Source: Aulostomus chinensis (Eukaryota; Chordata; Actinopteri; Syngnathiformes; Aulostomidae). Taken from it: 64,000 nt of DNA. Below are positions 28,701-36,965 of the stretch, piece by piece. The notes beneath the pieces are model-generated. The model saw only the letters and a program-made list of their open reading frames with translations. It was not told the DNA's origin and ran no database searches. Location: the NCBI GenBank assembly GCA_037954235.1, contig JBBMOA010000016.1, positions 27,195,383-27,259,382 of the forward strand, read 5' to 3'. Position 1 is the stretch's first letter. Each line of letters starts with the position of its first letter. The translations under genes were made by a program, and so were the position numbers.

Positions 28701-30368
28701 TCTTGCTGCCCCGTGCTACACTGGTCCCTGGGGCTTGAAGTCAATGAGGCAGGAAGGGATCATAGCGGATCCATCACTGCAGCTAGAGCGCCATCAGTGA
28801 GGGCCAGAGACATGGCTGGACTAAAGGCTGTCCATGTCTGTCCTACAGCCGGTGGCTATGAGCCCAAACCAAGGCTCGGCGGTGGGGAGAAGTGTGCTGT
28901 CAATACCAATGACCTCTTTTCCACTTTGCTTTCTTCCCTCCTTGGAGAGCAGCAAGGACAGGATGAGGGAAGGCAAAGATCAAGTATACTTTCAAGTCTG
29001 ACTCCATCCCATTATTTCATATCTCCGCTCCTTAATCCCTCGCCAGTCGTCAGGTTTCAATCCCGCCCTGCTGTTTAGTGCTTACAAAGCAGAACTGCGA
29101 CTCTGAGATGGCGTGTGTCCCAGTACTTTGGCTCTCTCACATTTGCATACACATTGCATCGGAACTTTGAAGACTGCAGAAAAAAGGGGGAAATAAATAG
29201 GCATAAAGGGGTTGAGGAGAATGGACCTGGCCCCCGTCTGCAAGGCTCCCCACAGCGGGAGAGGTATCCAGAGCCTGGGGGGGTAAATACGGCCACCCGT
29301 CTGGTTCCGGGTGCCCAGCAGCTGCGCATGTAGGGATTCAGGGGTGGCATTAAAAGCTTGATGCCCCAATTGGAAAGACATGGGAATTTGTAGATGCAGG
29401 AGTGCATCTTGCAGGGGATTTCTGCGATTCAGTGCTGCTGATTCTGTTCACGCTCAATGACAACGCAGCTTTCAGGGTTGACTGAGGGCTTGAATCAAAG
29501 GTTGGCAGTGTTTTTAATGTTAATCTTATTCAACTAAATTTGACTTTTTATGGACTCCATCAAAGCACAACGTGGCTGAATAATCAGTGTCCAGTTGTCA
29601 GGGTTACCGGTATCAGCGATCTGATATCTGCTTTAACTAAACGCCCCGTCATTTTCAAGGGAGATGATGAAAATCACATTCTGTATTTCTTGCTCTTCCA
29701 GGGACATGAGCCTCTCTGCCGCGACCCGCGTGGGTAGACGCACGTGGCCTCTAGTTGGCCGGTTTGCTCAGTATTTCCTCAGTGTGGTGCACGTGAGGGA
29801 GACTCTAGGTTGCAGGTAAACAAGATGGAGAGGGTTGCTCAGCTCTGCCATGCTGCGTCTTACAGCTTTTTCAAGGTTATCTGCTGCCACCAAGTGGTGA
29901 GATACAAGTGAAAGACATGATCCAACCAGCTGTACAGAGATTTACTTTGCTATGTTTCTTTGATTCAGTAAAAGCAGTTAGTGTGAGAGCTGCTGGTAAC
30001 CCTAACGCAGCCATGCTCGGGTCCTCTCAACTGCCAGTGTAAGCCAGTGTTCTTTCTAATGGTGTTGAACTAACCTTCATGAAGTCAGCTGAGCCTCTCA
30101 TGTCTCTCTAACTCTCCATGTTTCAGCCTGTCTTGTGTGTTAACCCATCTTTGGACTGTTCTGCAGGCAAAGGTCCGGAGACTATTTTTGCTGGTCAGAA
30201 TCTGAACGATAATGAGTGGCACACGGTGCGTGTGTTCAGGAGGGGGAAGAGTTTGAAACTGACCGTAGATGATCTGCCGCCAGTGGAAGGTACTGAACTC
30301 CTCCATCCCTGTAACACAGATGATGTAGAGTACTAGTACTGAGGGTACCGCTCTGCTGGGGGGGTATT

Positions 30369-30399
<31 letters not shown>

Positions 30400-33300
30400 C
30401 GGAGTAGACCTCTGCCCAGGAGGCTACATGTATTCAGCACTTGAACATGGTGTCTTCAAAGTCCGTCTGTCACAGATGTAGAATGTGATGAAGAGACGTC
30501 AGGAGCAGAAGCGCTCTTCTGCCTACCTGTCACACGGACTCAAGGGATTTGATGGAAATTTGTTTATGAATTGCCCAAAAGCACTGTAACATCTGTGTCC
30601 TGCCAACGACCTCCAACAGTCTTCAGGGTCAACAATGTGGTCCAGATCCCCTCCAAACCTTTATCCCCAGTTCCTTGTGATCTTACCTGTCTTGAAACCA
30701 GACGAAATCAGTAGTTTTTGAAACATCCTGCTAACAAACAGCTGGAGATCACATGACCTCCTTGGCAGAGGTAATGAAGAGTAGCGGTACTATTAAACGG
30801 TGTTTCTGTCATATTAAGAAGGTAATTATTGACCCCCCACCCCACTCCTGCTGATCAAAGGTCAAATGGCGGGTGACCACACCCAACTGGAGTTCCATAA
30901 CATTGAGACGGGCATCGTGACGGAGAAGCGATTCATGTCCATGGTGCCGTCCAACTTCATCGGCCACCTCCAGAGTCTCTCCTTCAATGGCATGGCCTAC
31001 ATCGACCTGTGTAAAAATGGGGACATCGACTACTGTGAGCTCAACGCCATGATCGGCTTCAAGAACATCATTGCTGATCCCGTCACCTTCAAGTCACGCT
31101 CCAGCTACGTGACGCTGACCACGCTGCAGGCCTACTACTCCATGCACCTCTTCTTCCAGTTCAAAACCACGTCCTCAGATGGCCTGATCCTCTATAACAG
31201 CGGGGATGGAAATGACTTCATCGTGGTGGAGCTGGTCAAAGGGTGAGCGGACGAGTGTTTAGGTAAACTGTGGAGAAAAGGCGTGAAGAAAGGCAGCGCT
31301 GTGATAGAGCACGAGTGCCGCTGTCACCCAAATGTGGAACAGCAGATGTCCTCGACTCCCCATGCATCACCAGAGTCGTGATGGATGGGGTGGGACAATA
31401 ATAATAATAATAATAACCCTTTCAATAAATCAATCTTGTATAGCACATTTCTAGGACCCAATGCACTTCACAATAAAGAAGGGGAAAAAGAAAAGAGCTA
31501 AGAAAAATCATAGCAAGTCCTTGGAGGCGATTTTAAAAGTGTGGGTCATGAGGAGAGACTTACAGGAGTCAATGGAGGAGCGGCGAGCTGACGGCCCGAC
31601 CTCCCGTGGTGACCGGTCTGTAGTGAGGCTGTAGAGGAGTGGTGGAGCTGGAGGTGCGGAGGGTGCGATGGGTTCTGATAGGTAAGAGGGACTGGTGAAC
31701 ATCAGACAGCAAAACCGGCCCCTCAGTGCAGGAAGAGGAAGACGAGAACGGTCCAACGGTGTTTTCCATTTATTTGGCACATTTGAAGAGAGAAATGACA
31801 TGAATGACCAATGAACAGAGGGCACGGGGTTAAAACTGTGAAATCATGTTGCACACACACACGCACACACACATGCAAGACAACTCACAAACAACACTCA
31901 CACACACTCACTCTCACACACCATGACAAGCTTTAAACTGAGCTGCTTGGTGTTTGTTTACGGCAGGAAACCCTACAGATGGGTTTTGGTTCGAACAATG
32001 CAGCTCCTCGTGCCGTGTGACAGTTCCAGGAACTTAATTCTTGACAGCTTTTATGCTTCTGACTTGGAGAATTCCAATTCTTTTCTTATCACCTCTAAAG
32101 CAGAATATTTGCGGAGAGCTTCTGGCTATTACTGCTCTTCTTCATCTCCATGAAGCCATAACAAATAGCCGACATAAAAGGGAATCAACTCAACGAGGAT
32201 TTCTTATTGCTAGAACGCAGCTATAGAATGACCTTCTTTTAAGTCATGCCTGAAGTTATAGGTATTATTCAGTCTGCACAACATTAAAGTCCTACATTTT
32301 AATTAAAATGGGCATGCAAATCATAAACTGCCCATAAACCAATGAATTAAAGACTAATTTGTTCAGCTCAGCCCAGAAGCTTTGTTCAGTGGATCATGCA
32401 GCTGCAGCTCCTGAGACTCTACGAGCTGCAGAACAAACAGGAACTTCTATGCGTCGAAAGGGTCGATAAACTGCGACGTCTTTGTTTGTTGATCTGATGT
32501 TTTCTGCTAAATCAAGACTGGTGGCAAATAATGTGAAAGTAAATGCGACATGACTTGACTACCGGAACTAGCCTGTGTTGACTGCTGTCGTTCCGTGGCT
32601 GATTCCAGGTACCTGCACTATGTGTCCGACCTGGGAAACGGCGCCCACCTGATCAAAGGCAACTCCAATAAGCCTCTGAATGACAACCACTGGCACAACG
32701 TCATCATCTCCAGGGACACCAACAACCTCCACACAGTCAAAATTGACACCAAGATCACCACACAGATCACCACAGGAGCCAAGAACCTGGACCTGAAGGG
32801 TAGGTAGCTACCATGGCGCGTCGCTTTGGCGATAAATATTGTAGGAGATAGCCTGCTCTCGCCATCCAGTACTGAGACACCCTCCAGCCCCATAGTGTGT
32901 GTGTGTGTGTGTGTCTGTGTGTCTGTGTGTCTGTGTGTGTCTGTGTGTGTGTGATGGGGAGGTCAGACAGAATCTATTCCTGTCAAAAACATGGAGGTAC
33001 CTTGAATAGAAATGAGCTCAGGACTCCAGATTTGAGTGTGAGTTGAGCTGTGACGTCCATCAGAGATGGAGATCGTTGGTCTGAGGTTTAAAATGACGCT
33101 GGTCCCCGCATTTTGTTATAATTAAAGACCATTAAAGACATATGACACAGCAGATGATACGTGCACCCTTTCTACATAGAATGTGTGAGCACTGAACGAG
33201 CTGGAGGTCTGTCAGCGTAGGTCTCAATGCTCCTCCCCACTCGTATTAATGCCTGCAACTCACTGAGCCACCGTGTCAGACCGTCACCGTGTCTGCCATC

Positions 33301-34512
33301 GTGGTGCGCAAAAAGAATTATGACCGTCACATGGAAAGGCCACCTACTTTTCTTCTTCCTCGTTAAATCTTCTCGATGATGCAAGTATTTGTTATGTCAC
33401 ATGTCACTGCTGGACTCATTAAACTCTTACACACTTCACATCAGATGTTCTGAGCACAGACACGATTCACAGCTCCACTCATGAATGTGAAAAGTTCTGT
33501 CAGCTTCATCATCCTCCCACTCAGGGATCAACACTCACCTGAGGGAACGAGAAGAAAACCCACTTTTGACTGAAGCTGTCAGAAACCATGCGCCATATAC
33601 AATGATTCAGCATGTGAGGTACCACCTCTCTGTGTCCACCAGGGGTCAGTATTGCTATTCATCTCTGCACAGGTAACCTGTACATTGGTGGAGTGGCCAA
33701 AGAGATGTACAAGGAGCTGCCCAAACTGGTGCATGCTAAGGAGGGATTCCAAGGTTGCCTGGCCTCAGTGGATCTGAACGGGCGGCTCCCCGACCTGATG
33801 TCTGACGCTCTGGACTGTGTGGGACAGATCGAGAGAGGATGTGAAGGTGAGACGTCTGCCAGCTCACTGTGAGACACTGCTGCCTCCAGATGTCCTTTGT
33901 CCTCACTGAGCATCAGGATGGATTTGTGTCACCGGTTTGGTGATTGTTGGATGAGTTCTTCCAGGACAAACTCTCTTTTTCAGCCAATAAAGGCTGAGGG
34001 TCTTTCTCATTGCCCTAAGATCTCTTTTCCCCACAGTAGCACAAAATATGTGGAGATGACACACAAACACACACATGTTTACGCAAGTTGAACCCGCCCA
34101 CTAAGGCATCCACACTGCCAAGCTGTGGCCCGTAATTCAACACCCTAAAAGTGTATGTGTTGGTCGCGTTGAGCTCCTCCACAGACCATCACCCTGTTGC
34201 CACTCGGCCGTCATCTGATTATTCGCTGGACCATAATTGTACTGCAAGTGTTATTTCCCATTTGATCCCCATTCTGTTTTGCTCCATGCATGCTTCTGGA
34301 TCTGAGAGTTGCCAGAAGCAATCATTTTGAATTATGTATGAAGCCTTTGTTGCATGCAGGAATATCATTTGCTCAGTCTAATGTGTGGCCCACAACCACA
34401 GACAGTATCTGACTCACGCCGCAGCGCCGCTCCTCCAGTTGAATTCCTTCTATTGAGGTTATAACAAACGTAATACAATTCACCACCTTCATTTTGTGCC
34501 GCACAGAATGAA

Positions 34513-34544
<32 letters not shown>

Positions 34545-34551
34545 TCTCTCG

Positions 34552-34582
<31 letters not shown>

Positions 34583-36934
34583 CCTCATTGATTGTGTTTA
34601 CAGGGTTCTCAGGTAGCTGCTGACACAGTTACAGCTGGGAGGATCTCAGACTGTCAGACTGAGCGTCGTGGCTAACACACATTCATTCATTCGAATATTT
34701 CGGTGGCGGGGGGCGCGGGGGGGAGGGGGGTCATGGCGGGCTGCACTGATCTCTACTTCTCTTCTTCTATGTCTGACATCTCGCTGCTCCACTAACAGCT
34801 GCTATACTTTCCTCTTCCTTCCTGTTGCCGTGCCAACAAAAGTTTCATTGATGAAAGCTAATTTTCAAGGTAGATATTAGCTTTGTGTGTTTGATACCCC
34901 CCCACCCACACACACACCTCTCTGCATCTGCAATGCCCCCCACCTCTCCAGCGCCCCCCAGGGGACTGCCCAGTGAACCTCCATGGGCTCCCATTCCACT
35001 CCCACTCTCATGTTGCTCTTATTGGACAAAACTTTGGTTCTCATCTCGAAGGTTTCCTCCATTAACCTATGAGCCACGTTGTGGTTTCTCATGGTTTATG
35101 TCCTACAATACTCACAAGATGAAAGCTGCATGAATTTCAGTTTTTTATTCACAAGTCAAACTTCAGTCTTTCTCAGTGATTAAATGGAATTTCTTACTGT
35201 TATTTCATATTTCATCTTTTCACAGTGGTAGTCTGTCTCAAGTCAACCATAATACAAATTATTATTATTATTATCATGACGAACACACGGGGCTGCACGG
35301 TGGTGCAGTGGTCAGCACTGTGGCCTCACAGCAAGAAGGTTCCGGGTTCGAGTCCCGGCTCGGGCACGGGGTCTTTCTGGGTGAGTCTCCATGTTCTCCC
35401 TGTTCCTGCTGGGTTCTCTCTGGTACTCCAGCTTCCTCCACAGTCCAAAGACATCAATTTGGGGACGAGGCTGATTGATTCTCTAAATTGACCATAGGTG
35501 TGACTGTGAGTGTGAATGGTTGTTCGTCTCTGTATGTTGGCCCTGCGATGGACTGGCGACCTGTCCAGGGTGAACCCCGCCTCTCGCCTGTTGACGCTGG
35601 GATAGGCTCCACCCACGACCCTTAATATGTAGGAATAAGCAGAAGATGACGATGGATGGATGACGAACACACCAAGCTGTAACTGTGTCAGCAGCTACCT
35701 GAGAAACCCTGCAAACACGATCAATGAGTGTGTGTGTGTGAGAGAGAGACAGAGAGAGAGAGTGAGAGAGAGCAAATGGTTTTTCTTATCTTCAATTTTA
35801 ATCAGATAACACCACAAATATGGGTCCTCTTGAAAATGCATGTGTCTCAATCCCGAAGGTTTTAAACAGGGACGTCTCATCATGCTAAATTATGTCACGT
35901 TCAACATCAAAAATTGCATTTTACATTTCAGCTTTGACGAAGCAGCAAGCAAACTTTGAATCAGTTGCTACAGCTACCAAAGACGAACCCCATCGTTGGT
36001 GCTTCAATATGAAATAGAGCCCTGATGTTGAGATCCTGGCGAATTCTGCAGAGCTCCAGAGACAGAAAATATATTTGTATGAGTTTGATATTGCGTGTCA
36101 CTTGATTTGGTGAAGAAGCCACATTGTTATTATTGTGTTCAATATTTCAGTTGTGATACAATTAACATGGTAACAAAATTGCAATATCAAGAAAAATGAA
36201 AATTAGCGTTAATTTTGTGATTTTCTCAACTCAAACATAGCATCAAAAATAGAGGAATAAACATTAGCAACAGTGGTTGACTGCGTTTAATACAGAACAG
36301 TCGGAACAGGAATCTTCTACCAAAACGAAGCTGTCCTGAGCAGAGAGAGCAGTGCTCACCTGAGTTCAGTGGCTTTGTTCAGGCCCACATCAAGACTCAA
36401 AGGCGCTTGCAGCATGAGAGGCCATCTGTGTTTCTCCTGCTTTGGCCACTTGGAGGCGCCGTAGTATTCAACAGCTGAAGCACCAGAACAGCACAGACAA
36501 GAGTAAAGAAGAAGGTTAATCAAAATTAGAACCAATCAAAGTGTGACATCACAGCAGGCGCTGTGTGGGTTTGTGATGTCACAGAAGTGGTCATCCGAAA
36601 ACTGAAAAAATAACAGCATTGATGTGAAGGTAGCAAGAATAACTTAGATGTCAGCTGACACTCTGAGCAACTTCCTGTCTGTTGACTGACAGACAATAGA
36701 AGCATTAATCACAAGGATGGAGACACACTGTCATGACGCTGGTCAGAGGACAGACGGAGGCTGGGACACCGCACCGCTTCATCAACGAATCCAGAGACCA
36801 AAATGAGGAACTGTGCCACCAGTAGAGTGACGTGTGTAGGTCGGCGTCATCAGTGGCGTGGAGTGTGTGAGAGCGTAAATGTAGTGGAGTGAGTCAAAGT
36901 AATCCACCCAAACAAAACCCTGCCTGCTGGATGG

Positions 36935-36965
<31 letters not shown>

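Larger units (their letters stand above)
23916..30166 (+). other. intron downstream of SS3; many simple repeats
   Basis: This 6,251-bp intron opens with CU-rich sequence and a 12-bp tandem repeat. The AAT array (24104-24812), a TA-rich palindromic block (24886-24964) and GT and CA arrays (25717-25789, 25956-25982) follow. From 26 kb on it is unique sequence, including a GGCC repeat at 28619-28634. No gene is seen. Confidence 0.8.
30290..30860 (+). other. short intron within LNS4
   Basis: This 571-bp intron holds an AGT trinucleotide run (30369-30400) and a minus-strand copy of a teleost-type interspersed repeat (30540-30772). Confidence 0.8.
31243..32608 (+). other. intron within LNS5
   Basis: This 1,366-bp intron holds an AAT run (31399-31418), a possible degraded repeat (31420-31815), a CA-rich patch (31853-31920) and an AT-rich unique stretch at 32040-32400 with an octamer motif. 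No gene is seen. Confidence 0.8.

Noticed and set aside
31243..31320. Read-through of the LNS5 exon past 31242
   Set aside because: A stop follows at once. The frame continues correctly only by splicing to 32609.
35289..35370. Functional tRNA gene at the B-box
   Set aside because: The head does not form a full cloverleaf and is followed by the retroposon body.
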